From NCBI GenBank assembly GCA_041913905.1, contig JAYSEK010000029.1, positions 1 through 64,000 of the forward strand: DNA of 64,000 bases, written 5' to 3'. Made by a program: the position numbers and the translations under genes. The stretch comes from Roseateles_B sp041913905. Lineage in GTDB: Bacteria > Pseudomonadota > Gammaproteobacteria > Burkholderiales > Burkholderiaceae_C. The notes under the pieces were generated by a model. It was not told where the DNA came from. It saw nothing but the letters and a program-made list of their open reading frames with translations, and did not search any database. This document shows positions 22,731 through 31,270 of the stretch, piece after piece. Position 1 is the first letter of the stretch, and every line of letters begins with the position of its first letter.

Positions 22731-23998
22731 CCCGCCACCGCCTGCAACGGAACAATGGGCAGCGTACGCCGCAGGGTTGCGGGCGGCGCAGGAATATCGC
22801 GGTGGAAGCGGGAGTTGGTGTAGTCCAAGGCCGCGGCCACGCGGGTAGCTTCCAAGCCGTTGCTCACGAAATGCCGCGCCAGCATGCCGAAAAAGGCTGT
22901 CAACGCGTCGCAGTATGCAGACTTGTTGTCGAAGCCACGCACGGAGTCAAAGCGACTGATCAGGGAATAGAGCCCCGCGCCGCCACGGCAATAGTTCTGC
23001 CACAGGCATTCCCGGCAGTCCGTGGGCACCACGGCCTCCAGCTGGTGGAAATAGCGAAGCTCCGGGGAATTGAAATAATCCTGCAGTGTCGAGTTGAAGA
23101 TGGTCTTGTTCCGGGGATAGATATTCAGCGCCTTGAGCTGGTCATCCGGCGACAGATCTCCGGAGGACGACACGGAAAACACACCATAGTCGATGGTGAA
23201 AGATTCTTCCGACCTCGCAAATGGCGCGCCGCGCGTGAGGAACTTCATGAAGTAATCAACGATGCGAACTTCCTTTTCGGCGTCGTCGACCAGAAGGTAT
23301 TCGTCAGCGAGATCCAGCAGATACCGCCGCAGATCCGCCACCGTCTGAGCATCTGCCGTTTCACGCGACAGCATGGGAAGGAGGAAATTGGCCCGCTGGA
23401 AGCCCAGGTCCTGATAGAGATGCCTGAATATTTCGCGGCTGTCATGCGCAGGATTGATCACCACCAGCGCGCCGGGATCGTCGATCCGGCCCTGCCGTGC
23501 GGCAGCCTGCAAGGCTCGCAGACCTTTCAGCGTCCGCTGGTAGGTGCCTTTGTTCTGGTGATCGACCCGAGTGGCGTCGTGGATGTGCTCAGGCCCGTCG
23601 ATGCTGACCCCGATATGAATCTTGAAACGCTCGAAGATTTCCAGCCAGCCATCATCAATCAGCATGGCATTGGTCTGCACATACAGCTGCAGCGTCTGCA
23701 GACGGGGCTGCAGGGCCGCCTGCAGCTTCTCGCACATGGCGGTGAACCGGCCCTTCTTCATCAGCAGGGGCTCGCCGCCATGGAAGATGAGGGACAGGTG
23801 CTCGGTCGACATCGCCTCGATGCCTTGCGAAATGAAATGAATCAGGGCATCCAGCGTGGCGGGCTGCATGAGGGCGTCATGGTCCTCGAAGTCCTTGTTG
23901 CCAAGATTGAACATATAGCAATATGAGCAATTTATATTGCATCGCTCCGTAATCTTGACAATAACTTCAAGCGTCTTCGCAGATATTTTTTCCACCAT
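22727..23998 (-). CDS. radical SAM/SPASM peptide maturase (cyclophane-type candidate)
   Basis: Peptide-modifying radical SAM enzyme. It has the SAM cluster motif CNINCSYC (CX3CX2C) near the N-terminus, then HGGEPLL, the family's GGEP motif. The SPASM-like C-terminal part has CRECLWQNYC (CX2CX5C) plus a later Cys in SAYCDAL. In front of it is SSSGDLSPDDQLK, where classical SPASM proteins have a Cys but FxsB, GrrM and XyeB-type cyclophane formers have a G...D pattern. The expected chemistry is a C-C bond between an aromatic ring and a side chain two residues on, in the neighbouring precursor. I chose the ATG at 23998 (MVEKIS). A TTG at 24013 with GAGGG ahead adds five residues. Several AT-rich stretches (for example 23921-23940) contrast with flanking genes and suggest transfer. 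Confidence 0.88.
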   Translation of the reverse strand: MVEKISAKTLEVIVKITERCNINCSYCYMFNLGNKDFEDHDALMQPATLDALIHFISQGIEAMSTEHLSLIFHGGEPLLMKKGRFTAMCEKLQAALQPRLQTLQLYVQTNAMLIDDGWLEIFERFKIHIGVSIDGPEHIHDATRVDHQNKGTYQRTLKGLRALQAAARQGRIDDPGALVVINPAHDSREIFRHLYQDLGFQRANFLLPMLSRETADAQTVADLRRYLLDLADEYLLVDDAEKEVRIVDYFMKFLTRGAPFARSEESFTIDYGVFSVSSSGDLSPDDQLKALNIYPRNKTIFNSTLQDYFNSPELRYFHQLEAVVPTDCRECLWQNYCRGGAGLYSLISRFDSVRGFDNKSAYCDALTAFFGMLARHFVSNGLEATRVAAALDYTNSRFHRDIPAPPATLRRTLPIVPLQAVAG

Positions 23999-24013
23999 CG
24001 CCCCAGCAAGCAA

Positions 24014-24037
24014 AGAGGGCCCTCTGACGAGAGCCCC
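24014..24037 (-). promoter_or_regulatory. hairpin between RiPP precursor and maturase genes
   Basis: The 12-base palindrome AGAGGGCCCTCT (24014-24025) can also pair with GGGGCTCTC (minus strand, 24037-24029). On the minus strand it is followed by TTTG. It sits in the short gap between the precursor stop and the maturase start. Partial termination or mRNA processing there would give more precursor than enzyme, a common RiPP arrangement, but this is inference. Confidence 0.4.
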
Positions 24038-24057
24038 GAATTCACAATAAAACCAGA

Positions 24058-24258
24058 TCAGGCGTTTTGCTTCTTGCTGACTTCAATGAAGCCGGTGCCA
24101 CCCTTGCCATCATTCAGATACCAGGGCTTGCCATCAGCCAGCGTTCCACCGAACACTGCGTCCAGGTGTTTTGCGCAGATTTCGCTGGGGCCATCCTGGC
24201 GGGAAACCGCTTGGGCTTGATCAAGTTGAGATTGCAGTTCGGCAAGGATCTTTTCCAT
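24058..24258 (-). CDS. RiPP precursor peptide with double-glycine leader (candidate)
   Basis: A 66-residue peptide just upstream of the radical SAM gene on the same strand. It reads as an acidic, helical leader (MEKILAELQSQLDQAQAV) continuing to HLDAVFGG (31-38), which fits a double-glycine cleavage site with Leu at -7 and Val at -4. The predicted 28-residue core (39-66) contains W46-Y47-L48-N49 and, after a Gly-rich turn GKGGTG, F57-I58-E59. Y-L-N matches the aromatic-x-Asn triplets linked by cyclophane-forming radical SAM enzymes, and W-Y-L or F-I-E are other possible three-residue rings. The core has no Cys, Ser/Thr are few, and C28 is in the leader, so thioether chemistry is unlikely. The ATG has AGGA about 5 bases ahead. 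I know no named family for it. Confidence 0.75.
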   Translation of the reverse strand: MEKILAELQSQLDQAQAVSRQDGPSEICAKHLDAVFGGTLADGKPWYLNDGKGGTGFIEVSKKQNA

Positions 24259-24583
24259 GTTGTCCTAATGTAAGTTGATGTTTCCAATGCGCCCCTCCAA
24301 AAACAGCAAGAAGTGAACGCCGGCGGATTTAAGTCGAAGCCGGACCCTTGATCAATAGCAATTGCTCAGTACAAATACCGATTCACCCCTAATAGCAAGG
24401 GTTGACGGCCATCAAATCTGAATCAGTATTCAACTTCTGAAAAAATTTGCAACAACCGCTAATTCGCCGCTGATTGGAGCCCGCCGGTCCGCGTCATCCC
24501 GCTACCGCAAGGCCCAAGGCCCCTGCTCCCCAGGCTCGGCACCGCCCTGTGAGAGTCGGTGCGTCATTGCACAATCGCAGGCC
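24259..24583. promoter_or_regulatory. AT-rich divergent promoter region of the RiPP cassette
   Basis: The region between the RiPP operon (minus) and an acyl-CoA synthetase gene (plus). By direct count 51 of 120 bases at 24361-24480 are G or C, far below the flanking coding DNA. It holds palindromes TTGATCAA (24348-24355) and AGCAATTGCT (24357-24366), a direct repeat AATAGCAA (24354 and 24391) and an inverted repeat TGAAT-4-ATTCA (24419-24432). On plus, TTGACG (24402-24407) could be a -35 for the synthetase gene, but no good -10 follows. No extra gene is seen. Confidence 0.55.
24327..24355 (-). promoter_or_regulatory. candidate promoter of the RiPP operon
   Basis: On the minus strand, TTGATC (24355-24350) and TTAAAT (24332-24327) are separated by 17 bases, each matching 4 of 6 consensus positions. 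This predicts a 5' leader of about 60 bases before the precursor ATG. A second candidate is TTGCAA (24452-24447) with AATACT (24430-24425), spacing 16, whose -10 lies inside the inverted repeat at 24419-24432. Confidence 0.35.
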
Positions 24584-26152
24584 ATGAGCTCTGTCCCTCC
24601 GTCCGCACAGCCTGGCCTCGCGCCCAACGCCAACCTCTTCTGCGCCCTGCGCGCCGCCTTCCCTGCGAACCTCGACGCCTGCGCCATCGAGTGCGCCGAC
24701 GGCGAGCCGCTGCGCTACCGCTGGCGCGATCTGGAGCGCGGCACGGCCATGATGGCCAATCTGCTGGATGCGCTGGACCTACCACCGGCCAGCCGCATCG
24801 CCGTGCAGACCGAGAAAAGCGTCGAGGCCCTCATGCTCTACCTGGCCGTGCTGCGCGCCGGCCACGTCTACCTGCCGCTGAACACGGCCTACCAGGCGGC
24901 GGAGCTGGAATACTTCGTCGGCAATGCGGAGCCTGCCGTCGTGGTCTGCGCCGGACGGCATTTCGGCTGGGTGTCCAAGCTGGCCTTCCTGGCCGGCACG
25001 CGCTGGGTCTTCACGCTCAACGAGGACCGCACAGGCACGCTGCTGGACCGGGCCTCGCAGATGAGCGACGAGCACCAGCCCGCCTTCAAGAAGGCGGACG
25101 AGCTGGCCGCCATCCTCTACACCAGCGGCACCACAGGCCGCAGCAAGGGCGCCATGCTGAGCCACGGCAACCTGCTCTCCAATGCCCGCGTGCTGCAGCA
25201 GGCCTGGGGATGGCAGCGCGGTGACGTGCTGATCCACGCCCTGCCCATCTTCCATGTCCACGGTCTCTTCGTGGCCTCGCACGGTGCGCTGCTCAATGGC
25301 AGCCCGATGATCTGGTTCCACCGCTTCGAACCGCGTGCCGTGATCCAGCGGCTGCCCGAGGCCACCGTCTTCATGGGCGTGCCGACGCTCTACGTGCGCA
25401 TGCTGGCGGAGGCCTCGCTCACGCGCGAGGCCTGTGCGCACATGCGGCTTTTCGTCAGCGGTTCGGCACCGCTGCTGATCGAGACCTTCCGCGACTGGCA
25501 GGCCCGCACCGGCCACACCATCCTGGAACGCTACGGCATGAGCGAGACCTTGATGCTGAGCTCCAACCCCTACGAAGGGGGCGAGCGAGTGGGCGGCACC
25601 GTGGGCCCGGCCCTGCCTGGTGTGGACCTGCGCATCGTCGACGACGCCGGCGAACCCTGTGCCGTGGACGAGATCGGCCACATCCAGGTGCGCGGCCCGA
25701 ACGTCTTTTCCGGCTACTGGCGCATGCCGGAGAAGACCGCCGAGGAGTTCACCGCCGATGGCTGGTTCAAGACGGGCGACGTGGGCCAGCAGGACGCAGC
25801 CGGCTATGTGCGCATCGTGGGCCGCAGCAAGGATCTCATCATTACCGGCGGCTACAACGTCTACCCGGCCGAGGTGGAGGGCTTCCTCAATGAACTGCCG
25901 GGCGTGCTGGAGTCCGCCGTGGTCGGCGTGCCCCATCCGGACTTCGGCGAGGGGGTGATTGCCGTCGTGGTGCCCCGCCCCGGGCAGGCACCGGACCCGC
26001 AGGCCCTGATCGCCGCGCTGAAGTCCCGCATTGCCAACTTCAAGGTGCCCAAGGCCGTGTTCGTGCAGTCCGAGCTGCCGCGCAACACCATGGGCAAGGT
26101 GCAGAAGAACCTGCTGCGTGCACAGCACCAGGGCCTGTTCAGCAAGACCTGA
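24584..26152 (+). CDS. acyl-CoA synthetase, malonyl-CoA-synthetase-like
   Basis: ANL-superfamily AMP-forming ligase of 522 residues. Motifs in order: LYTSGTTGRSKGAMLSH (phosphate-binding loop, about 183), LPIFHVHGLFVA, FVSGSAPL, YGMSETLM (adenine side), GWFKTGDVG, and the catalytic Lys in NTMGKVQKNLLR near the C-terminus. The short length, HVHGL and RFEPRAV phrases resemble malonyl- or methylmalonyl-CoA synthetase (MatB/RpfB type), so a likely reaction is malonate + CoA + ATP to malonyl-CoA. Specificity is inferred. It stands alone, divergent from the RiPP cassette, with no malonate decarboxylase or carrier gene beside it. Its stop codon overlaps a copy of the dispersed motif AAGACCTGACCC. 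Confidence 0.85.
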   Translation: MSSVPPSAQPGLAPNANLFCALRAAFPANLDACAIECADGEPLRYRWRDLERGTAMMANLLDALDLPPASRIAVQTEKSVEALMLYLAVLRAGHVYLPLNTAYQAAELEYFVGNAEPAVVVCAGRHFGWVSKLAFLAGTRWVFTLNEDRTGTLLDRASQMSDEHQPAFKKADELAAILYTSGTTGRSKGAMLSHGNLLSNARVLQQAWGWQRGDVLIHALPIFHVHGLFVASHGALLNGSPMIWFHRFEPRAVIQRLPEATVFMGVPTLYVRMLAEASLTREACAHMRLFVSGSAPLLIETFRDWQARTGHTILERYGMSETLMLSSNPYEGGERVGGTVGPALPGVDLRIVDDAGEPCAVDEIGHIQVRGPNVFSGYWRMPEKTAEEFTADGWFKTGDVGQQDAAGYVRIVGRSKDLIITGGYNVYPAEVEGFLNELPGVLESAVVGVPHPDFGEGVIAVVVPRPGQAPDPQALIAALKSRIANFKVPKAVFVQSELPRNTMGKVQKNLLRAQHQGLFSKT

Positions 26153-26165
26153 CCCCGCCCGCCGC

Positions 26166-26897
26166 TCAGCGCTTCTTGAAGAGATTGCCCAGCGCCTCGC
26201 CCGCCTGCCGGGCGGTCTCGCCGGTGGACTGCAGCGCGCGCTCGAAGAAGAAGGCGGCCTTGAGCCGCTGCTGCAGGGCTCGCGCCAGCTGCGCGCCCAG
26301 CTCGCCGGCCGTCAGCCCGCCTTCGGCCCGGCCCAGGCCGCGCAGGTCCATCTCGGGCAGCTTCAGGCTCACCGTCCGGCCCTGCATGAAGGCGGCGCTG
26401 GCCTGCGCCTGGGGCCGCAGCAGCTGGAATCGTTCGACGATGAACTTCTTCGGGGCGCCGCCCTGCGACGCCCCAGGTGCAGCGCTTTCCAGCTGCCGGG
26501 CCAGGTGGAGCTGGATGGCCTCGATATTGGTCTGCGTCGCGCCCTTTTCGTAGATGACATCCGGCGCCTCGATCTCGACAGCGGAGATGACGACCACCGG
26601 CTGGGCCAAGGTCGTCACGTCCACCTGCACCCGCACCCGCTGGACCTGCAGCAGGTGAGGCGTCTGGAAGCCGGGGGGATTGCCGATGCTCAGCCCGTGC
26701 AGCTCGCCCGCACCGGTCCGGACGTCGATGTGCACGCGCTCCAGCCGGATGGGCGCGCCGATCAGGGCGCTGCCCTGCTCCACGATGGCCCGCCGAACCA
26801 GGCCGTCCAGATTGCCGTGCAGCCACCACAGCGCACCCGCCACGATCAGCGCCATCAGCACCAGCAGTGCCAGGCCACCCAGCCACCATTTTTTCAA
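26166..26897 (-). CDS. AsmA-like inner-membrane-anchored protein
   Basis: A 243-residue protein starting at a TTG with GGGAGG 5 bases upstream. A membrane helix at about residues 6-27 precedes LVRRAIVEQGSALIGAPIRLERVHIDVRTGAGELHGLSIGN, the opening pattern of AsmA/DUF748-like proteins, in which amphipathic beta-strands face the periplasm. Family members influence outer-membrane lipid transport or assembly. This one has only the N-terminal part and is short. It follows the GGDEF/EAL gene by 27 bases on the same strand, so the two may share a transcript. The C-terminal amphipathic helix (LFKKR end) is basic. Function is unknown. Confidence 0.7.
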   Translation of the reverse strand: MKKWWLGGLALLVLMALIVAGALWWLHGNLDGLVRRAIVEQGSALIGAPIRLERVHIDVRTGAGELHGLSIGNPPGFQTPHLLQVQRVRVQVDVTTLAQPVVVISAVEIEAPDVIYEKGATQTNIEAIQLHLARQLESAAPGASQGGAPKKFIVERFQLLRPQAQASAAFMQGRTVSLKLPEMDLRGLGRAEGGLTAGELGAQLARALQQRLKAAFFFERALQSTGETARQAGEALGNLFKKR

Positions 26898-26924
26898 CGC
26901 CGCCTCCCGTTCCCGATCAGGCGC

Positions 26925-29900
26925 TCATCCTAGCGGCCTTGGGGCGGCCTCCAGCGCATCTGGCGCCCGCAATGCGCGCCAGGGCGCCTCGAACTGCCAG
27001 CGGAGCAGCCAGGCGGCGAGGGCTTCCGCCGGCATGGGCCGCGCAATGCCGAAACCCTGCATCAGATGGCAGCCCTGGTGCAGCAGGATGCGCCCATGCT
27101 CCAGGGTCTCGACCCCCTCGGCGACCACCTCCATGCGGAAGGCCCGCGCCATGCGGATCACGCCTTCCACGATGCCCATGTCGTCCGTGTTGCCCAGCAT
27201 GCCGCGCACGAAGCTCTGGTCGATCTTGAGGGTCTGCACCGGCAGCTTGCGCAGGTAGGTCAGCGAGGAGTAGCCGGTGCCGAAATCATCCAGCGCGAAG
27301 CGCACGCCCAGGTCGCCGCAACGCCGCAGGATGCCCACCGCGGTGTCCATGTCCTCGATCTGCGCCGTCTCCAGCACCTCCAGCTCGAACTGCTGGGGTG
27401 CCTGGCCGGGATGGCGGCGCAGGGCCTGGGCCAGCTTCTCGTGGAAGTCCGGCTGCTGCAGCTGGGCCGCGCTGATGTTGATGCTGACGCGCAGGTCCAG
27501 CCCCTGCTCGCGCCAGCGCTGGGCCTGGCTCAGGGCCTCCTCGATCACCCAGTCGCCCAGCAACAGCTCCAGGCTGCTGGACTGCAGCTGCGGCAGGAAC
27601 TCGCAGGGCGGCACCAGCCCGCGGCCCGGGCAGTCCCAGCGGATCAGGGCCTCCACGCCCAGCAAACGGCCGTCGACCAGGTCCACCTTGGGCTGGTAAT
27701 GCAGGACAAACTCGCGCGCATCCAAGGCCTGCTGCAGGCGCTGCAGAAACTCGCGGTGCGACTGCGCGCGCCGGTCGCTGACCGGATCGAAGAGCTGGTA
27801 GCGGTTCTTGCCGGCCTCCTTGGCCAGGTACATGGCCTGGTCGGCATGGCGCATCAGGGTGTCGGCATCGGCGTTGTCATGCGGGAAGAGGCTCACGCCG
27901 ATGCTCGCCGTCACGCGCAGCTCGCGGCCCTCGATGCTCATGCTCTGCTGCACGACCTGCAGCAGGCGGTCCAGCACCAGCGTGCAGTCGCGCTCGCTGG
28001 TGATGTCGGTCAGCAGCACGACGAACTCGTCGCCGCCCAGGCGAGCCAGGGTGTCCTCGGCCCTCAGCACCTCGGTGATGCGGCGCGTCACCTCGATCAG
28101 CAGCCGGTCGCCCAGCGCGTGGCCGTGGGCGTCGTTGATGACCTTGAAACCATCCAGGTCCAGGAAGCCCACCGCGAGGCTGCTGCCGTTGCGCGCCGCG
28201 CGTGCCAGGGCCTGGTGCAGCCGGTCCACCAGCAGGCGGCGGTTGGGCACGCCGGTGAGCGGGTCGAAATGGGCGATGCGGTGCAGCTCGGCCTCGTGGC
28301 TCTTGATCTGGCTGATGTCCGAGAACACGCCGATGTAGTACTGCACCACGCCCTTGGCGTCGCGCACGCAGGAGATGGTCAGCAGCTCCGCGAAGATCTC
28401 GCCATTGCGACGCCGGTTCCACAGCTCGCCGCGCCAGACGTCGTGCGCGCCCAATGTCTCCCACATTTCGCGGTAGAAGTCCGGCCCGTGCCGGCCGGAC
28501 GCGAGAATCTTGGGGCTGCGCCCCAGCACCTCTTCCGGCGCATAGCCGGTGATGTGGCAGAAGGCCGCGTTGACCTTGGTGATGCGCATCTGGGGATCCA
28601 CCACCACAATGCCCTCCAGACTGCTTTCGAAGACCATGGCGGCCTCCTTCAGCGCCAGCTCCAGCTGCTTGGGCTCGGTGACGTCGGTGTGCGTGCCCGA
28701 CATCATCAGCGGCCGCCCCTGGGCATCCCAGCTCACCACGCGCCCGGAGGTCCGGATCCAGCGCCATTCGCCCTCCTTGGTGCGGCAGCGCATCTCCACC
28801 TCGTGCGCCGCCGTCTCCCCCTTGAGATGCCGCTCGACGGAGGCCAGCACCAAGGGGAAGTCCTCGGGATGCACATGTTCGGGCCAGCGGTCCACCGTGA
28901 CCTGCATCTCGCCCGGCTCATAGCCCAGCATGGTCTCCCAGCGCGCGCTGACCTGGAGTTCGTTGGTCTGCACGTTCCAGTCCCAGTAGCCCAGGTCGGA
29001 GCCTTCGAGCACGCGGCTGAGCTGCGCTTCACGCACGGCCAGCGCCAGCTCGGCGCGCTTGCGCTCGCCGATGTCCTGGGCCGTTCCGACAAGGCGCTGC
29101 ACGCGGCCGTCGGCGCCGCGGATGGCGCGGCCGCGGGCGATGATCCAGGTCCGGCTGCCGTCCTCGCGCAGCACCTCGGCATCCACCTCGTAAGGCATGC
29201 CGTCCTCCAGCGCCTTGTTCACCGCGGCCTCGATGGCGGCCCAGCCTTCAGGGGTGAAGTAGCGCGCCACCTCGGGCATCTTGGCCGGTCCGAGGGCCGG
29301 GTCGCGGGCATAGATGCGGTAGATCTCCGGCGACCAGTGGTGCTCGTCGCTGAGGACGTCCCAGGACCAGTTGCCTACATGCGCCAGCGCCTGCGCCTCC
29401 TGCATGGCGGCGGCGGCTTCGCTCAGCGCCAGCTCGCGGCGGTGTTCGCGGCTGATGTCGCGCGAGATGCCGAAAAGGCCGCAGACCTCGCCCTTGTCAT
29501 CGCGCCAAGGGCCCTTGGTGACGTGGAACACCATGGCCTGCCCGGCCTTGTTGCGCAGCGACTCCTCATGGCTGCGCGGCTCTCCGCCGGCCATGATGGC
29601 CTGGTCCTGCGCCCGAATCATCGCGGCTGAAGCCGCAGGGAAGATGTCCTCGTCCGTGCGGCCCAGGATCTGCTCCCGGGACATGCCGACGAAGCCCGTC
29701 GCGGCATCGTTGACCATCAGGTAGCGGCCTTGGGCGTCCTTGACGAAGACGGCGTCGGTGGTGCCGTCCACCACCGCGGACAGCAACTGGCGGTCCGCCG
29801 CCATGCCCCGCAGACTGGCCCGCACCCGCCCGCCGAGAAAGCTGACGGCCAGGCTGTTGACGAGCAGGAGCATCAGCTGCAGGCCGTCCACGTTCTGCAT

Positions 29901-30413
29901 CGCGGACCACGTGCCGCGCGACTGCCACAACATCAACAGCGCCCCGCCCTGGGCCAACAGGCTGGCCAGCAGTCCCGGGCCCAGCCCGCCCAGCACGGCG
30001 CTGAGGATGACCGGCAGCAGGAACAGGCCCACGACGAGGCGCCCCTCCAGAGACGAGAGCAAGGCCAGGTGCACCGCGGCGGCCGACAGGCTCAGCACCA
30101 CCGCCACGGCATACCAGGGTCCGACGGCCGTCGGCTGGGCCCGTGACGCCCACAGGGTCTCGCGCTCGCGCGCCTCGACCAGGGGCAGGCCTCGCAAGGC
30201 CAGGTACAGCATCGCTGCGGTGACGAAGACGAAGAAGAAGCCCTTGGCTGTTGCGGCCCTGAGACGCTGCTCCTCGCCGACCAGCAGCACCAGCGCCTGG
30301 TCGGAGAAGAAGATCCACAGCAGCGCAAAGACGAGATAGGCCAGGCTGACCAGCAGCGCATAGCGCGCCTGCACTGGCGATGCGCCTTTGGCGCGTCCGG
30401 GCCGTCCAGTCAT
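26925..30413 (-). CDS. membrane PAS4-GGDEF-EAL cyclic-di-GMP protein
   Basis: A 1162-residue inner-membrane signalling protein. The N-terminus has several membrane helices (about 15-200), including a DUF4118-like block (LLPVILSAVLGGLGPGLLAS). Four PAS/PAC repeats follow, each ending in a phrase like GISRDISREHRR or GTAQDIGERKRAE. Then come GGDEF (LGGDEFVVLL, near 791) and EAL (GVEALIRW near 921, with DDFGTGYSSLTYL and KIDQSFV). Both active-site motifs look intact, so it could make and break cyclic-di-GMP. The GGDEF part lacks an obvious RxxD inhibitory site. I chose the ATG at 30413 with GGGGAGG 10 bases upstream. TTG codons at 30422 and 30419 are alternatives. The signal sensed is unknown. 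Confidence 0.92.
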   Translation of the reverse strand: MTGRPGRAKGASPVQARYALLVSLAYLVFALLWIFFSDQALVLLVGEEQRLRAATAKGFFFVFVTAAMLYLALRGLPLVEARERETLWASRAQPTAVGPWYAVAVVLSLSAAAVHLALLSSLEGRLVVGLFLLPVILSAVLGGLGPGLLASLLAQGGALLMLWQSRGTWSAMQNVDGLQLMLLLVNSLAVSFLGGRVRASLRGMAADRQLLSAVVDGTTDAVFVKDAQGRYLMVNDAATGFVGMSREQILGRTDEDIFPAASAAMIRAQDQAIMAGGEPRSHEESLRNKAGQAMVFHVTKGPWRDDKGEVCGLFGISRDISREHRRELALSEAAAAMQEAQALAHVGNWSWDVLSDEHHWSPEIYRIYARDPALGPAKMPEVARYFTPEGWAAIEAAVNKALEDGMPYEVDAEVLREDGSRTWIIARGRAIRGADGRVQRLVGTAQDIGERKRAELALAVREAQLSRVLEGSDLGYWDWNVQTNELQVSARWETMLGYEPGEMQVTVDRWPEHVHPEDFPLVLASVERHLKGETAAHEVEMRCRTKEGEWRWIRTSGRVVSWDAQGRPLMMSGTHTDVTEPKQLELALKEAAMVFESSLEGIVVVDPQMRITKVNAAFCHITGYAPEEVLGRSPKILASGRHGPDFYREMWETLGAHDVWRGELWNRRRNGEIFAELLTISCVRDAKGVVQYYIGVFSDISQIKSHEAELHRIAHFDPLTGVPNRRLLVDRLHQALARAARNGSSLAVGFLDLDGFKVINDAHGHALGDRLLIEVTRRITEVLRAEDTLARLGGDEFVVLLTDITSERDCTLVLDRLLQVVQQSMSIEGRELRVTASIGVSLFPHDNADADTLMRHADQAMYLAKEAGKNRYQLFDPVSDRRAQSHREFLQRLQQALDAREFVLHYQPKVDLVDGRLLGVEALIRWDCPGRGLVPPCEFLPQLQSSSLELLLGDWVIEEALSQAQRWREQGLDLRVSINISAAQLQQPDFHEKLAQALRRHPGQAPQQFELEVLETAQIEDMDTAVGILRRCGDLGVRFALDDFGTGYSSLTYLRKLPVQTLKIDQSFVRGMLGNTDDMGIVEGVIRMARAFRMEVVAEGVETLEHGRILLHQGCHLMQGFGIARPMPAEALAAWLLRWQFEAPWRALRAPDALEAAPRPLG

Positions 30414-30555
30414 TGGCAACAAACCTCCCCTTGCTCAGGTCGTGGTCTGAGCGGCATGCTCTCACGAAGCGGGGCGCTGGAGAAGGAACTATTGCGCCCG
30501 GCAGGGCAGACAGCCCGGCGTCAGCCTGAAGGGTTTGCGGGGCACGCGGGCCTGC

Positions 30556-31200
30556 TCAGCCGCGCAGCCGGCACATCTGCGCCGCCACCATCTCCGCCAT
30601 GGTGTGCGCCACGGCTTCGGCGTCCAGGCTGGGGTCGTCGAACAGCAGTTCCTGCGCGGCATACAACGCGTCGATGGCCAGGCGGATGGTCAGCTTGGCG
30701 CGGGCGGCATCGGCGCGGGGATGGGCGCTCATGAAGGGCAGCAGCAGCAGGTCCGTCACCTGGTCGTGCGAGAGATTGCGCACCGACTGCAGCGAGGGCA
30801 CCGCCCGCAGTGCGCGCGTGACCCACACGCCGGCCGGCATGTGCTCGGTCAGCGCCAGGGTCTTGAGGAAAAGCTCCGCCACGCTGGCCGCGAAGTCCGC
30901 TTCCGGCAGCTGGAAGGTGGCCGGCACCGCCCAGGGCATCAGCAGCTCGTTCTGCACCTGCATCAGCCGCGTGCCCAGCTCGTGGAGGATGGCGTACTTG
31001 TTCGGAAAGTACTGGTACAGCGCCGGCGGCGAGATGCCCGCCCGCTGGCAGACCAGGTTGGTGGACAGCCGCTCGATGCCCACCTCACCCAGCAGCTCCG
31101 CACAGGCCGCCAGGATGCGCTCGTAAGTCTCCACCGCGCGGGCCTGGGTGGGGGCTTTCTTGGGTTCGAGGTCGGGCGTGGCGGGGCGGGGGGTGGGCAT
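30556..31200 (-). CDS. TetR-family transcriptional regulator
   Basis: A 214-residue repressor-type protein. The N-terminal helix-turn-helix has ERILAACAELLGEVGIERLSTNLVCQRAGISPPALYQYFPNK, a strong TetR match (about 28-70). The C-terminal ligand domain is not recognisable. It is transcribed away from the TonB-receptor operon with 140 bp between, so it probably controls that operon and itself. A candidate operator is at 31271-31286. No SD is obvious ahead of the ATG. The ligand is likely the substrate taken up or oxidised by the operon products, but this is inference. Confidence 0.88.
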   Translation of the reverse strand: MPTPRPATPDLEPKKAPTQARAVETYERILAACAELLGEVGIERLSTNLVCQRAGISPPALYQYFPNKYAILHELGTRLMQVQNELLMPWAVPATFQLPEADFAASVAELFLKTLALTEHMPAGVWVTRALRAVPSLQSVRNLSHDQVTDLLLLPFMSAHPRADAARAKLTIRLAIDALYAAQELLFDDPSLDAEAVAHTMAEMVAAQMCRLRG

Positions 31201-31270
31201 GGGGGGAGTCTATGCGAGGGCTGCTTCAGATCGGATCGGATCGAGCAGGACACCCTGGGATTGTCCGGAT

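Noticed and set aside
24394..24411. Sigma-54-like TGGCCG...TTGCT upstream of the RiPP precursor
   Set aside because: The GG and GC elements are separated by 12 bases, not the required 10, so it is unlikely to be used despite the sigma-54 activator nearby.
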